A stretch of DNA of 64,000 nt from Desulfobacterales bacterium. GTDB taxonomy: Bacteria > Desulfobacterota > Desulfobacteria > Desulfobacterales > JAQWFD01. Where the stretch lies: the NCBI GenBank assembly GCA_028704555.1, contig JAQWFD010000021.1, positions 1 to 64,000 of the forward strand, written 5' to 3'. The position numbers were made by a program, and so were the translations under genes. This document shows, piece after piece, positions 54,640 through 63,656 of the stretch; the stretch's first letter is position 1; each line of letters starts with the position of its first letter. A model generated the notes under the pieces. The model was not told where the DNA came from and made no database searches. It worked only from the letters and a program-made list of their open reading frames with translations.

Positions 54640-54972
54640 ATGAACCAAACAAAAACGATTCTGATTATTTTTATTATCCTGCTGCTGAGTGCAGCAACTT
54701 CATGCACCCAAAAAGCAACCGTATTTGAATCACAGGGATGCGGCGCATGTCATAAGCCTTCCGAAGGGGTCGAAAACCCTTCTTTGATCAATATTTCAGA
54801 AAGTTACCATGGCATGGAAGACCAGTTGGTACAATATCTAAAAGAAGAGGCTGAACCGGTTATTAATCCGCAAAAAGCCGGGATCATGAAACCATATCTT
54901 GAAAAAACAAAAACACTTTCTGATGCAGACCTGAAAAACCTGGCTGATTTCATCATGAGCCACAAACAATGA
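54640..54972 (+). CDS. Monohaem c-type cytochrome lipoprotein
   Basis: A 110-residue lipoprotein with lipobox SAATSC (cysteine near residue 22), one haem-binding CGACH (about 34-38) and a likely methionine ligand in AGIMKPYL (about 83). The terminal ADLKNLADFIMSHK helix is typical of class I cytochrome c. It is an electron carrier in the periplasm, attached to a membrane. AAAGGAG precedes the ATG. Upstream 54315-54639 contains no gene. Confidence 0.88.
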   Translation: MNQTKTILIIFIILLLSAATSCTQKATVFESQGCGACHKPSEGVENPSLINISESYHGMEDQLVQYLKEEAEPVINPQKAGIMKPYLEKTKTLSDADLKNLADFIMSHKQ

Positions 54973-55088
54973 CCGGCTGATTCTCCACGAGCAACATTCT
55001 TCACAAAATAATTGAAGAATCAAAAAAAGAAAAAAAACATGATTACAAAAAGAAGCATTTCAGAAAAGGTACGGGGCAAAGGCAGGAA

Positions 55089-55280
55089 ATGATGGCCGAC
55101 ATGCATGCCATGGACAAGGTCCTTGACGAAAAAGTGGCCCGAATGAACGCAGCAACCGGCGAAGAGCGTCTGTCTGCCGTCATCGATGTCATCAATGAGT
55201 TTGTGCCTCAGCGCAAAATCATGCGGGAAAAGATGCCGATGATGCAGGAGAATATCGAGGATTCAGTCCCTGCGGAGTGA
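55089..55280 (+). CDS. Small methionine-rich conserved-type protein
   Basis: A 63-residue protein (MMADMHAMDKVLDEKVARMN; VINEFVPQRKIMREKMPMMQ). Eleven methionines and a predicted helical hairpin; no signal peptide and no cysteine. Similar short helical proteins occur beside redox genes in Gram-negative genomes. A GGCAGG site lies upstream. It is on the same strand as the cytochrome gene, 116 bp away. Function unknown. Confidence 0.6.
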   Translation: MMADMHAMDKVLDEKVARMNAATGEERLSAVIDVINEFVPQRKIMREKMPMMQENIEDSVPAE

Positions 55281-55381
55281 CACCTTGTCCTCACACCACT
55301 AGGGACATGTCATCGACTCGGCTGACGCAGTCCCCTCCGTAGCAATGGGATTCGGGGGCAACCTTGCCAGGAACGCAATTC

Positions 55382-56317
55382 ATGGAGCTTCTCATAAAAA
55401 AATGGCTTTTAGATCCGGTTGTTGGGAAAATCGTATTTTCTCTTCTGGCTATTTTGTTCACTATTTCCGCGGTACGCCTGGCACAACGGATTTCAGGCCG
55501 GTATGTGCAAAACAGTGAACGCCGGTATCGGTTAAAAAAAATTATTGCTTTTTCCGGCTATCTGCTTGTCGTTTTTCTGTTTTCTATTATTTTCAGTGAC
55601 AAACTGTCCGGTTTAACCGTGGCTTTCGGAGTGGCGGGCGCCGGAATCGCCTTTGCCCTTCAGGAGCTGATCGCAAGTGTTGCCGGATGGGTATCGATGT
55701 CTTTTGGTCGTTTCTATAAGATCGGCGACAGGGTTCAGTTAGGCGGAATAACGGGAGATGTCATCGATATCGGAATGTTAAGAACGACGCTTATGGAATG
55801 TGGCGGCTGGATTAAAGCCGATCAGTACAATGGCCGAATCGTTCGGGTAGCCAACAGCTTTATTTTCAAGGAACCCGTGTTTAATTATTCTTCCGATTTT
55901 CCTTTTCTCTGGGATGAAATTGTGATCCCCGTCAGATACGGCAGTGATTATAGACTTGCCCGCAGCCTGTTTGAAGATATTCTTAACGAGTTAACCGGTG
56001 AATATGCCGCACAATCCAAGGCTATCTGGCACCAGATGACGGAACGATACATGATTGAAGATGTTAAAGTGGAACCGGTTGTCACCCTGGTTGCCAATGA
56101 CAACTGGGTAGAATATACGCTTCGATACATCGTGGACTATAAGAACCGGCGTGTCACAAAAGACAAGATCTTCGAACAATTGCTCAACAGCATTGATGAA
56201 ACCAAAGGACGGGTCCGGCTGGGTTCCACGACAATTGAACTGACAGCTGCACCAGACCTGGATGTCCGGTTGCTTCAAATTCATGCGCCAGCAACGGACC
56301 CGGTTAATAACCGGTGA
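55382..56317 (+). CDS. MscS-family mechanosensitive channel
   Basis: A 311-residue membrane protein with about three helices and the MscS pore and beta domain: GVAGAGIAFALQELIASVAG (pore helix) followed by FYKIGDRVQLGGITGDVIDIGMLRTTLME. The cytoplasmic vestibule domain follows. It opens on membrane tension to release solutes. Start at ATG 55382 with AGGAA nine bases upstream; an in-frame TTG at 55364 is less likely. A cyclic glucan synthase elsewhere in the window also concerns osmotic stress. Confidence 0.9.
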   Translation: MELLIKKWLLDPVVGKIVFSLLAILFTISAVRLAQRISGRYVQNSERRYRLKKIIAFSGYLLVVFLFSIIFSDKLSGLTVAFGVAGAGIAFALQELIASVAGWVSMSFGRFYKIGDRVQLGGITGDVIDIGMLRTTLMECGGWIKADQYNGRIVRVANSFIFKEPVFNYSSDFPFLWDEIVIPVRYGSDYRLARSLFEDILNELTGEYAAQSKAIWHQMTERYMIEDVKVEPVVTLVANDNWVEYTLRYIVDYKNRRVTKDKIFEQLLNSIDETKGRVRLGSTTIELTAAPDLDVRLLQIHAPATDPVNNR

Positions 56318-56735
56318 GCCCAAATATTACAGATAAAATCTGTATAACCCGTCTTTGACCGGTTTTATTTTGAAAGTCTTAAATCAGATTATCAGATGAT
56401 ATTTCCCGCCCATTTCGCAGATCAATTTATAGCAACTTCTGAACGAAAAATGGAGGGGGGTGAGCATATTTTTTTGGGGCATGGCGCTGGCCCTATCGTG
56501 GAAGGGGGGGATCAATCATAACGTGAGTGCAATAAAAACATTTTTTCAGAACTGCTCGCATGAAAAACGGGTTATGCGTTTATAGACCTGTTAATTTATT
56601 CCTGATGGGTTTGTCTCAACCCAGATCACCAGACGTCTCACGCAGTTTTACAGACCTATGATTACGGCATGCTTATTTTACATAAATTTCGAGAATAACA
56701 CTCATCAGGACGATAATCCAATGGAGGTAAAAACT
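56318..56735. other. Intergenic region, no gene seen
   Basis: About 420 bp between the MscS gene and the small barrel protein. It contains G-rich runs (GGAGGGGGGTGAG, GGAAGGGGGGG near 56452-56510) but no frame, repeat or hairpin I can assign. Confidence 0.35.
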
Positions 56736-57263
56736 ATGTCAAAAGCACTATGCATTATAGCAGCAATTGGTATCCTGTTATTGCCCGCTTTCACAAACGC
56801 TGAGCCCATTATGGAATATAACGCGGGAGACTGGGAATTCATACTTGCAGGAAGCGGAACGAGTGATAATAGTTTTGATACAACGACTCTTTCTGTCCAG
56901 GGCGGTGCAGGATATTTCTACACGGATAATATTGAACTGGGCATCAAGCAGGGAATTTCCATCTCGGATCTCAATGACGGCAGCAGCTGGGGCGCATCTA
57001 CCCGATTCAGTTTAGACTACAACTTTAATATAAGAAATTTAAAACCATTTATCGGGGTGAATGTCGGGTACCTCTATGGAGATGACGTTAAGGATACCTT
57101 TATTGCCGGCCCCGAGGGCGGAATAAAATATGGTCTTAACTCTACAACTTTTATTTATACCCAGGTTGAATACCAGATACTCTTCGAAAATGCCGACGAG
57201 ATAGATAATCAATTTGATGATGGCCGCTATGTTTATACCATCGGTATGGGCATTAAGTTCTAG
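56736..57263 (+). CDS. Small outer-membrane beta-barrel protein
   Basis: A 175-residue exported protein. Signal peptide (MSKALCIIAAIGILLLPAFT, cleavage near TNA-E), eight or so amphipathic strands (GGAGYFYTDNIELGIKQG; FIGVNVGYLYGDD) and the terminal aromatic pattern GMGIKF, all typical of OmpA/OmpW-size barrels. The start at 56736 has GGAGG at good spacing; an upstream in-frame ATG is not used. Family and cargo not recognised. Confidence 0.82.
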   Translation: MSKALCIIAAIGILLLPAFTNAEPIMEYNAGDWEFILAGSGTSDNSFDTTTLSVQGGAGYFYTDNIELGIKQGISISDLNDGSSWGASTRFSLDYNFNIRNLKPFIGVNVGYLYGDDVKDTFIAGPEGGIKYGLNSTTFIYTQVEYQILFENADEIDNQFDDGRYVYTIGMGIKF

Positions 57264-57343
57264 CCCAAGCTTAGGGCTCAGCAAGACAAAAGTTGAATGG
57301 GCAGAAATTTGACACGGTTGCAAAAATGATCGAATGACTTGAT

Positions 57344-57382
57344 CAGCCTTCCAAGGAATATTTGATTTTCCCTGGAAGGCTG
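57344..57382. terminator. Bidirectional hairpin between convergent genes
   Basis: CAGCCTTCCAAGG (57344-57356) pairs with CCCTGGAAGGCTG (57370-57382) with a single mismatch, around AATATTTGATTTT. It sits between the barrel gene and the converging regulator pseudogene, where a shared terminator is expected. Confidence 0.6.
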
Positions 57383-57425
57383 GATTCTATGAACGACTGT
57401 TCGGCTTTGAAATTGTTCACTGCAT

Positions 57426-57773
57426 TTAGGCGGCTTGCAATAAGAATTCCACTTTTACGGCTTCGTATGGAAACAAAATGCGCTTATTCTCAGTTCGGTC
57501 AAGAATTCCAGCGTTTAACAGTGCAGTAACATCACCGTGAACGGCTTTCACATCACGCCCAACACGACGTGCGATTTCACGGATTGATACGGGGCCTGCT
57601 CCGCAAAGAACTTTGATCAACTCCCAACGTTTCGCTGTCAGCACTCGCCAAAGCAATTCAGGGATAGCAAAACTAATCCGCGCTGACTTTTAAGGGGTGT
57701 TTGTCGTCCATGCACGTGTAAAGTCTGCCATCGAGTCGGCTGGAGTTTTTACATCAACAATTAAGGTTTTCAT
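57426..57773 (-). pseudogene. HTH regulator/antitoxin broken by one stop codon
   Basis: Read from the ATG at 57773 the frame gives MKTLIVDVKTPADSM... and then TAA as codon 28 (57690-57692), after which the same frame continues ISFAIPELLWRVLTAKRWEL and SIREIARRVGRDVKAVHGDV to FLLQAA at the normal end. The total of 115 codons matches the family of small HTH proteins (HVO_A0114-like) that pair with DUF6516/TumE toxins. One nonsense change is enough to explain it. Translation of the C-terminal part from an internal start is possible but lacks the N-terminus. Confidence 0.8.
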
Positions 57774-57966
57774 TGTTCCACCTCTTTATATCATTCTGGA
57801 AGTCAGCGACTAATTGATCCGGTGTAGAAAATGCGTAACTATTTTCTGTGCCTCCGAAATGCCTGTGGTCGCCTTTACCTGATTCCTTGTCGTAGTGCAA
57901 AACACATTCCCTACACACAACATACGCAAGCCGGTACTTAAACTCATGTGAAGATCCAATCCGTTT
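57754..57966 (-). pseudogene. TumE-like (DUF6516) toxin C-terminal remnant
   Basis: The minus strand encodes GSSHEFKYRLAYVVCRECVL, HYDKESGKGDHRHFGG and SYAFSTPDQLVADFQNDIKR, the conserved C-terminal two thirds of TumE/DUF6516 proteins, ending at 57754-57756. An in-frame TGA stands just upstream and the N-terminal strand continues only in another frame (to about 58076), so the gene is frameshifted or truncated. Its end overlaps the start of the HTH gene by 20 bases, the normal arrangement for this toxin-antitoxin pair. Confidence 0.7.
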
Positions 57967-58116
57967 TCAACCAATGCCAATGGCTGCCCAATTATTTGAT
58001 CCATGTTGAAAAGAATCCACCAGCCCGATTTGTCCCGATCATGCCACATCTGGATGGTTTCATCTTCCGGTGACATTATGGGAAATGTACGCTTTTCCTG
58101 CCCTATTTTGTCCGAT

Positions 58117-58593
58117 TCAGCCCATGCTGATTTCGCTCACAAACTGTGCGATCTTCTCTTCGGCAACCGGGGTATTCAGTTGGCTCTCTGAGATGATCAT
58201 TCGCGCGATGGGCCGCTGCCCGCAAACCGTGGCCATATTTTGCAGTGCCCACTTCCCGCCAATGCCGCCCTGCGTGCAGAAAAACGCTACGCGCTCGAGC
58301 GAGGCGCGCTGTTGGCTCAAATACGCACGCACCGGCGAGGATAGTCGGGCAGACCAGACAGGTGTACCTACCACAACCAAATCGTATTCGCTGGGATCAT
58401 GCCTGGGCGGGGTGATACTACTGCGTAGGCCCAAAAGACCTTCAATTGCTGAGCGAGGGCGTCCCAGACCTGTGTTCCGGTTAAAGGTATCTTCAATGGC
58501 TTCAAAATCGGCGTCCTGCGCGGTGGCTATGGCTTCGGCTATCTGCCGGGTGTGGCCGGTCAGTGAATAATATACAACGAGTATGTTTGACAA
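58117..58593 (-). CDS. Flavodoxin-family protein
   Basis: A 158-residue flavoprotein with the FMN phosphate-binding loop SLTGHTRQIA (about 10-19) and the second flavin loop VGTPVWSARLSSPV (about 74-87). Probably an FMN-dependent electron carrier or oxidoreductase. The start codon is TTG at 58593, supported by GGAGG at eight bases; no ATG fits. It is transcribed towards the decayed toxin-antitoxin pair. Confidence 0.85.
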   Translation of the reverse strand: MSNILVVYYSLTGHTRQIAEAIATAQDADFEAIEDTFNRNTGLGRPRSAIEGLLGLRSSITPPRHDPSEYDLVVVGTPVWSARLSSPVRAYLSQQRASLERVAFFCTQGGIGGKWALQNMATVCGQRPIARMIISESQLNTPVAEEKIAQFVSEISMG

Positions 58594-58765
58594 GTGAAAG
58601 ACCTCCGCTGCCTAACAGTGCAATAAGCGGAATTTTGTCCGTCATATCACCCTATGGGTGGACAGTATTTCCACTTATTCCTATATTAGTCTTGAAATAT
58701 GGAAAATTTCCCGGTTTTTTGTCCGCTTATTACATTTCATCTGATTGAATTCGGTATATTTCGGT

Positions 58766-59059
58766 ATGTATGTGACAACATATGGAAAGTCAAAAGAAAA
58801 AAAGCCGAAATCGCGTCCCGATTCCAGGCTTAAGCTCATGGATCAGGTTCGAAAAGTGTTGCGGTATCATCATTACGCGTATCGCACCGAGCAGACCTAT
58901 TGCCAGTGGATACTCCGCTATGTCCATCACTTCTGCGGCAAGACCCATCCGATCCGGCTCGGGACCAGGGATATCGAACGGTTTCTTTCCCATCTCGTAA
59001 CCGTGGGCAAGGTGTCCGCTTCCACTATCAAATATCGCTTAAATGCATACGATTTATAA
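58766..59059 (+). pseudogene. Truncated integron/phage-type tyrosine recombinase, N-terminal domain only
   Basis: The frame encodes the SAM-like N-terminal domain of integron-type integrases: MDQVRKVLRYHHYAYRTEQT, YVHHFCGKTHPIRLGTRDIE and FLSHLVTVGKVSASTIKYRL. It stops soon after SAST, before any of the catalytic R-H-R-Y residues (a full IntI is about 320 residues). The downstream sequence does not continue it in another frame that I can see. No attI or attC sites were recognised nearby. Confidence 0.75.
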
Positions 59060-59248
59060 AACGATTCTGGACCAAAAAGGTTAGATGTCCGAAAAATACA
59101 AATACCATGGCCGGAAGCATTTTCCATTCGCATGAAGCTTTTTTGAAAATGTACAAAATTCCATGGGTATGATAAAAAGCCATAATGGAGACATTAAGGG
59201 TAAGGGGATGAGACTTTTAAATCTATCAAACAGACAAAGAAAATTGTA

Positions 59249-60199
59249 ATGGGCAAACTAAATCTTAAAATGTCAGGTCGGGGTCCAGTTTCAAATAAAG
59301 CGCTTGCCGCTATAAAAAAGCATATCAACAAGAAAATAATCGACATTTCCGAATTGAGAGACGCAAAGATCCAATCCGAGAACATTGCAAACACAATCAT
59401 TTCAGAAAAAAAGCTTTCTCAATTGGACCCCCTTCATGGAATTTATACATACGCTCAAAACATGATGTCCGTCTTCATTGAACAAATTGCTGATTTGCCC
59501 GCACTTTCAAAGCTTGCAGATGCCTATGCGAATGCTGAAGATATCTACATACCCTCAGGCCCCCCGATGAGTCCGTTGACAAGGTCCTATTTTACCTGCT
59601 GGGGATTTTTTGATCTCTGTACCGGAATTAAAAAAGAAACACTTGGAACGGTTATCATAGATGTATGCAGAGCACTGGGCATGGATCAGGGATTGATTAC
59701 CGTTTTTGAACATATGCAGCAATCGCGAATGGGTGTTTATGTCCATGAGGGTTTCTCGGATGGCTATGTTCAGTTAAGAGAGATTATTACCCACGAACGA
59801 ATTAATGTTATCGTTCCAAGCGGCTACAAGGGAAAATCCGGTGAGATCTGGTTAACACGAATCATGCCGGAACCGTTTCCGGAATTAAATTTCGGGTACG
59901 CTGTTGCTTTTATAAGCCCCTACATCCTTTGCGAAATGGAAAATAATAATTTCATAATTCCGTATGAAGAGAATTGGATATCATTTTTTGAAAGAAATCT
60001 GGATAAAACTGGAATAAAAGACAAAAAGCGAGCCTATGAATCCCTGATGAAATACGGCTTGAACAGACATTACTGGAACGAATATATTTTTGAAGGGTAT
60101 GTGAATTACAGCCCTGAAATGATACTGCTGGCCGGATTTCCGGACACCCCCTTAAGCATGCCCCAATCAAAAGAAAGTTGCGATAAGCGGGGGTATTGA
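59249..60199 (+). CDS. Unrecognised 316-residue protein
   Basis: A full-length frame with normal amino-acid use, starting MGKLNLKMSGRGPVSNKALA. No signal peptide or membrane segment. The middle has a possible histidine/cysteine-free globular core (GPPMSPLTRSYFTCWGFFDL; CRALGMDQGLITVFEHMQQS; GVYVHEGFSDGYVQLREIIT). The first 60 residues are basic and helical. I do not recognise a family. The ribosome binding site is weak and an in-frame ATG at 59270 could be the start. It lies next to a truncated integrase, so it may be cargo of a mobile element, which is inference from position. Confidence 0.7.
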   Translation: MGKLNLKMSGRGPVSNKALAAIKKHINKKIIDISELRDAKIQSENIANTIISEKKLSQLDPLHGIYTYAQNMMSVFIEQIADLPALSKLADAYANAEDIYIPSGPPMSPLTRSYFTCWGFFDLCTGIKKETLGTVIIDVCRALGMDQGLITVFEHMQQSRMGVYVHEGFSDGYVQLREIITHERINVIVPSGYKGKSGEIWLTRIMPEPFPELNFGYAVAFISPYILCEMENNNFIIPYEENWISFFERNLDKTGIKDKKRAYESLMKYGLNRHYWNEYIFEGYVNYSPEMILLAGFPDTPLSMPQSKESCDKRGY

Positions 60200-60362
60200 C
60201 AGGCACCTGGCACGTGTTTCACAGCTTGCCTTCAGAAAAAACTTCTGGTAATAAAATTATCCGTACCGGATTCAATCCGACTGACTGGTTTTATAAAGGA
60301 CGACCGAAAATTTATTTGAAGAGCCGGGTGTGTTCCATCCCGGACGAATCAAGGATGCACGC

Positions 60363-60746
60363 ATGACAACAATCAAAACACAATCCGATAAGAGCAGGCA
60401 AAGCGATATTGTAGCCGAGGCCCGCCGCAACCGGGAACAACTCGAGAAAACCTACCGTGAACGGGCGTTCAAAATTTTCCCCTCGATCTGCGCGCGGTGC
60501 GGAAGGGAATTCAGCGGCAAACGGCTTCGGGAGCTTACTGTCCATCACAAGGATCACAATCACGACAACAACCCGCCCGACGGCAGTAACTGGGAATTGC
60601 TGTGCCTCTACTGCCACGACAATGAGCACCAGCGGCATGAGGTCGCTGACGCGTATGATACGTCGACCCCGAACCGGAATCAGGAGCCAGCGTCTTCCCA
60701 CAGGCCGTTTGCGGATCTCGAGGCCCTGCTGAAAGGCAGAAAATAA
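60363..60746 (+). CDS. yajD: YajD-family HNH nuclease
   Basis: A 127-residue protein with the HNH fold: CARCGREFSG, then TVHHKDHNHDNNP and LLCLYCHDNEHQRH. Zinc-binding cysteines and the catalytic histidine pair are intact. Length and pattern match E. coli YajD; the biological target is unknown. The ATG at 60363 is used; an earlier in-frame ATG at 60330 has no ribosome binding site. yciH follows after 37 bp. Confidence 0.87.
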   Translation: MTTIKTQSDKSRQSDIVAEARRNREQLEKTYRERAFKIFPSICARCGREFSGKRLRELTVHHKDHNHDNNPPDGSNWELLCLYCHDNEHQRHEVADAYDTSTPNRNQEPASSHRPFADLEALLKGRK

Positions 60747-60783
60747 CCGTTCATGATCCGCCTTAATACAAACCGGTGACCCG

Positions 60784-61155
60784 ATGGCGACTGAAAAAGA
60801 CAATAATTCCAGACTGGTCTACTCGACCGGAAATGGCAGAATATGCCCCGGCTGCGGGATGCCTGTGGCCGGCTGCGTGTGCCGCCGGAAAAACAAAGCG
60901 CCGGGTCCCAAAGGCGACGGAATTGTAAGAATCGGGCGGGAAACCAAAGGCCGCAAGGGAAAAGGTGTGACCACAATCACCGGTATTCCCCTGCCCCATG
61001 ACGGGCTTCTGAAACTGGCAAAACAACTCAAACAAAAATGCGGCACCGGCGGTACCGTCAAAGACGGTGTCATTGAAATCCAGGGCGATCACCGGAGCAT
61101 GCTGATCGAAGAACTGACCCGGCAAGGTTATACTGTCAAACAGTCTGGAGGGTGA
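60784..61155 (+). CDS. yciH: SUI1-family translation factor (YciH)
   Basis: A 123-residue protein. A short N-terminal zinc-knuckle-like stretch (CPGCGMPVAGCVC) precedes the SUI1/eIF1 domain (RIGRETKGRKGKGVTTITGI; GTGGTVKDGVIEIQGDHR). YciH is thought to influence start-site fidelity or inhibit translation in bacteria. It converges on prfC; the genes are 42 bp apart. All SUI1 core motifs are intact. Confidence 0.92.
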   Translation: MATEKDNNSRLVYSTGNGRICPGCGMPVAGCVCRRKNKAPGPKGDGIVRIGRETKGRKGKGVTTITGIPLPHDGLLKLAKQLKQKCGTGGTVKDGVIEIQGDHRSMLIEELTRQGYTVKQSGG

Positions 61156-61197
61156 AGGCAGAGGTCAAAAGACTCACGACTCTCGACTCTCGCCCCC

Positions 61198-62784
61198 TCA
61201 GCTATATTCCCGGGTCTTGTGGAAGACGATATCCGGGAAAAGTTCCATGGCGTGGGACAGACGCCATTCACTGGTGGCCAGGAAGGCCAGATGCCCTTCC
61301 GCGTCCAGGGCCAGGTTGGTCTGGTTCTGGTCTTTGAACTCATCAAGTTTTTTCCTGTCATCACAGGTAATCCAGCGGGCCGTGGCGTAATCCACCACTT
61401 CGTAGACTGCATCCACCCCGTATTCGGCCTTCAGCCGTGCCATCGTCACCTCAAACTGCAGCTGCCCTACCGCCCCCAGAATGTAACTGCTGTCGGAAAC
61501 GGGCCGGAACATCTGCACTGCCCCCTCTTCGGCCATCTGCACCAGCCCCTTGTTGAGCTGTTTTCCTTTGAGCGGATTTTTGAGCAGCACCCGTCGGAAA
61601 TGCTCGGGCGCGAAATTGGGAATCCCGGTAAATTTAAGGGGTTCCTTATCCGTAAAGGTATCGCCGATCTTGATGGTACCGTGATTATGGATGCCGATAA
61701 TATCGCCGGGATAGGCCTCTTCCACGTTTTTCCGGTCCTGGGCCATGAAAATGGTGGCATTGGCAAGGGCTATTTCTTTGCCGAGCCGGTGATGAATGAC
61801 CTTCATGCCGCGGGTGAATTTACCCGAACAGATCCGAAAAAATGCAATCCGGTCCCGATGGGCCGGATTCATATTGGCCTGAATTTTGAAGGTAAAACCT
61901 GAAAAGGTTTCTTCCTCCGGAAAAACCAGACGGGTGACCGTAGCACGGGGGCCGGGCGCCGGCGCCAGTTCGACAAAAGAATCCAGCAGCTCCCTGACAC
62001 CGAAATTATTGATGGCGCTTCCGAAAAACACCGGGGTCTGATTTGCCTTCAAATATTCATTATAATCAAATGGATTGCTTGCCCCTTCGAGCAGTTCGAT
62101 ATCCTCCCGGAGGGTGTTCGCCTGGCGGCCCAGCAATTCGTCCAGAACAGGATCGGAAAGATCGCTGACGACAATGCCGTCCTGCGTCCGGGTATCCTGT
62201 CCCGGTGTGAAAAGATGCAACTGGCTCCGATAAATATTGTAAACGCCCTTAAAGCTTTTGCCCATCCCGATGGGCCAGGAAAGCGGCGAGCACTCGATCT
62301 GCAGTTTTTCCTCAATGTCCGCAAGGATATCCATCGGATCGGTCCCTTCCCGGTCAAGCTTGTTGATAAAGGTAATAACCGGCGTGTTGCGCATCCGGCA
62401 CACCTCCATCAGTTTCTCGGTCTGGGCCTCCACGCCCTTGGCGCAGTCGATCACCATTAAAGCGCTGTCCACTGCTGTCAGCACCCGGTATGTATCCTCT
62501 GAAAAATCCTGGTGACCGGGTGTATCGAGCAGATTGATATCAAAATCCCGGTAATTGAACTTCATCACCGAGGTCGTGACCGAAATTCCACGCTCCTTTT
62601 CAATGGACATCCAGTCGCTGACCGCATGATTGGCCGCTTTTCTGGATTTTACCGCTCCGGCCATCTGAATGGCCCCGCCAAACAACAGCAATTTTTCGGT
62701 AAGCGTGGTCTTTCCCGCATCCGGGTGACTGATAATGCCAAATGTCCGGCGTTGTTTGATTTCTTTCTCAAGTGTCCTGCCCAT
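61198..62784 (-). CDS. prfC: Peptide chain release factor 3
   Basis: A 528-residue translational GTPase that recycles RF1 and RF2 after termination. G1 SHPDAGKT (19-26), G3 DTPGH (87-91) and G4 NKLD (141-144) are intact, as are the RF3-specific [20 protein letters not shown] and the C-terminal domain. Its 5' leader carries a promoter and, right behind it, a hairpin plus U-tract (62818-62845). Confidence 0.96.
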   Translation of the reverse strand: MGRTLEKEIKQRRTFGIISHPDAGKTTLTEKLLLFGGAIQMAGAVKSRKAANHAVSDWMSIEKERGISVTTSVMKFNYRDFDINLLDTPGHQDFSEDTYRVLTAVDSALMVIDCAKGVEAQTEKLMEVCRMRNTPVITFINKLDREGTDPMDILADIEEKLQIECSPLSWPIGMGKSFKGVYNIYRSQLHLFTPGQDTRTQDGIVVSDLSDPVLDELLGRQANTLREDIELLEGASNPFDYNEYLKANQTPVFFGSAINNFGVRELLDSFVELAPAPGPRATVTRLVFPEEETFSGFTFKIQANMNPAHRDRIAFFRICSGKFTRGMKVIHHRLGKEIALANATIFMAQDRKNVEEAYPGDIIGIHNHGTIKIGDTFTDKEPLKFTGIPNFAPEHFRRVLLKNPLKGKQLNKGLVQMAEEGAVQMFRPVSDSSYILGAVGQLQFEVTMARLKAEYGVDAVYEVVDYATARWITCDDRKKLDEFKDQNQTNLALDAEGHLAFLATSEWRLSHAMELFPDIVFHKTREYS

Positions 62785-62817
62785 ATAATTCTTTTTTCCC
62801 CTGTTATCTCAAGACGT

Positions 62818-62845
62818 AAAAAAACGGGCGTAAGAACCGGCCCGT
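62818..62845 (-). terminator. Hairpin with U-tract in the prfC leader
   Basis: On the minus strand ACGGGC (62840-62845), a 10-base loop, GCCCGT (62824-62829) and a run of seven T. This is a textbook intrinsic terminator, yet it lies between the prfC promoter and the prfC start codon. It may attenuate prfC or simply stabilise the 5' end. Confidence 0.65.
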
Positions 62846-62856
62846 GTAACCTGACT

Positions 62857-62885
62857 ATAATAAACAAAACATACCGGATTGTCCA
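62857..62885 (-). promoter_or_regulatory. prfC promoter
   Basis: On the minus strand TGGACA (62880-62885), 17 bp, TATTAT (62857-62862), one mismatch in each box against the sigma-70 consensus. Predicted transcription starts near 62850, so the leader is about 65 nt and begins almost directly with the hairpin. Confidence 0.65.
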
Positions 62886-63115
62886 GTTCTTACAAATATT
62901 TCGTTATGAAAATTCATTTTTTCAGTTTCATCCTGTCCGGATAACAGGCCTTCAACATAGTTGACAATACCGGGCAGCTATCTTATTAAAACGATGATTT
63001 TCTAATTCCAGGCAGCCGCTTTTCACAGGGTATCCGGTTTCAAGTGCCAGCTGCCGTGCATTTGACGTATTATCCAATTCGGAGTCTTCGTGCCCGATCA
63101 GAAAGGAGAAATCTT

Positions 63116-63613
63116 TTGGTAAAATTAGAAACCAGCATGGGTGACATTGTGATAGAACTTTATGAGGACAAAGCGCCCAAAACCGTAGCCAATTTTCTGA
63201 ACTACGTGAAAGAAGGCCACTATGACGGCACCATCTTTCATCGGGTTATCAACGGCTTCATGATCCAGGGAGGCGGTCTTACCAGTGACATGAAGGAAAA
63301 ATCCCACGGGGAACCCATTGAAAACGAAGCCGACAACGGGCTTAAAAATGAAGCCTACACCGTTGCCATGGCCCGCACCATGATTCCCCACAGTGCCACC
63401 GCCCAGTTTTTCATCAACGTAAAAAGCAATACGTTCCTGGATCACACCGCCAAAACCGATCAGGGGTGGGGTTATGCGGTTTTTGGAAAGGTGGTCAAGG
63501 GCCATGGTATCGTCAACAAGATCAAGGCCGTTCCCACCGGAAAATCCGGTATGCACGACGATGTGCCCAAGGAACCTGTGACGATCATCAAGGCCGAAGT
63601 GGTAGAAGAATAA
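63116..63613 (+). CDS. ppiB: Cyclophilin-type peptidyl-prolyl isomerase
   Basis: A 165-residue PpiB-type protein with the catalytic block FHRVINGFMIQGGG (R43) and AQFFINV (about 96-102). No signal peptide, so cytoplasmic. The start codon is TTG at 63116 with AAAGGAGA at the right spacing; the longer reading from 63044 has no ribosome binding site and adds a non-homologous N-terminus. It catalyses cis-trans isomerisation of prolyl bonds. Confidence 0.93.
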   Translation: MVKLETSMGDIVIELYEDKAPKTVANFLNYVKEGHYDGTIFHRVINGFMIQGGGLTSDMKEKSHGEPIENEADNGLKNEAYTVAMARTMIPHSATAQFFINVKSNTFLDHTAKTDQGWGYAVFGKVVKGHGIVNKIKAVPTGKSGMHDDVPKEPVTIIKAEVVEE

Positions 63614-63620
63614 ACATATG

Positions 63621-63656
63621 GGCTGACGGGGTCAATGCAACGTGCCCCCGTCAGCC
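63621..63656. terminator. Hairpin behind ppiB
   Basis: GGCTGACGGGG (63621-63631) and CCCCGTCAGCC (63646-63656) are perfect 11-bp arms with a 14-base loop, eight bases after the ppiB stop. No U-tract follows, so termination is likely but not certain. Confidence 0.6.
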
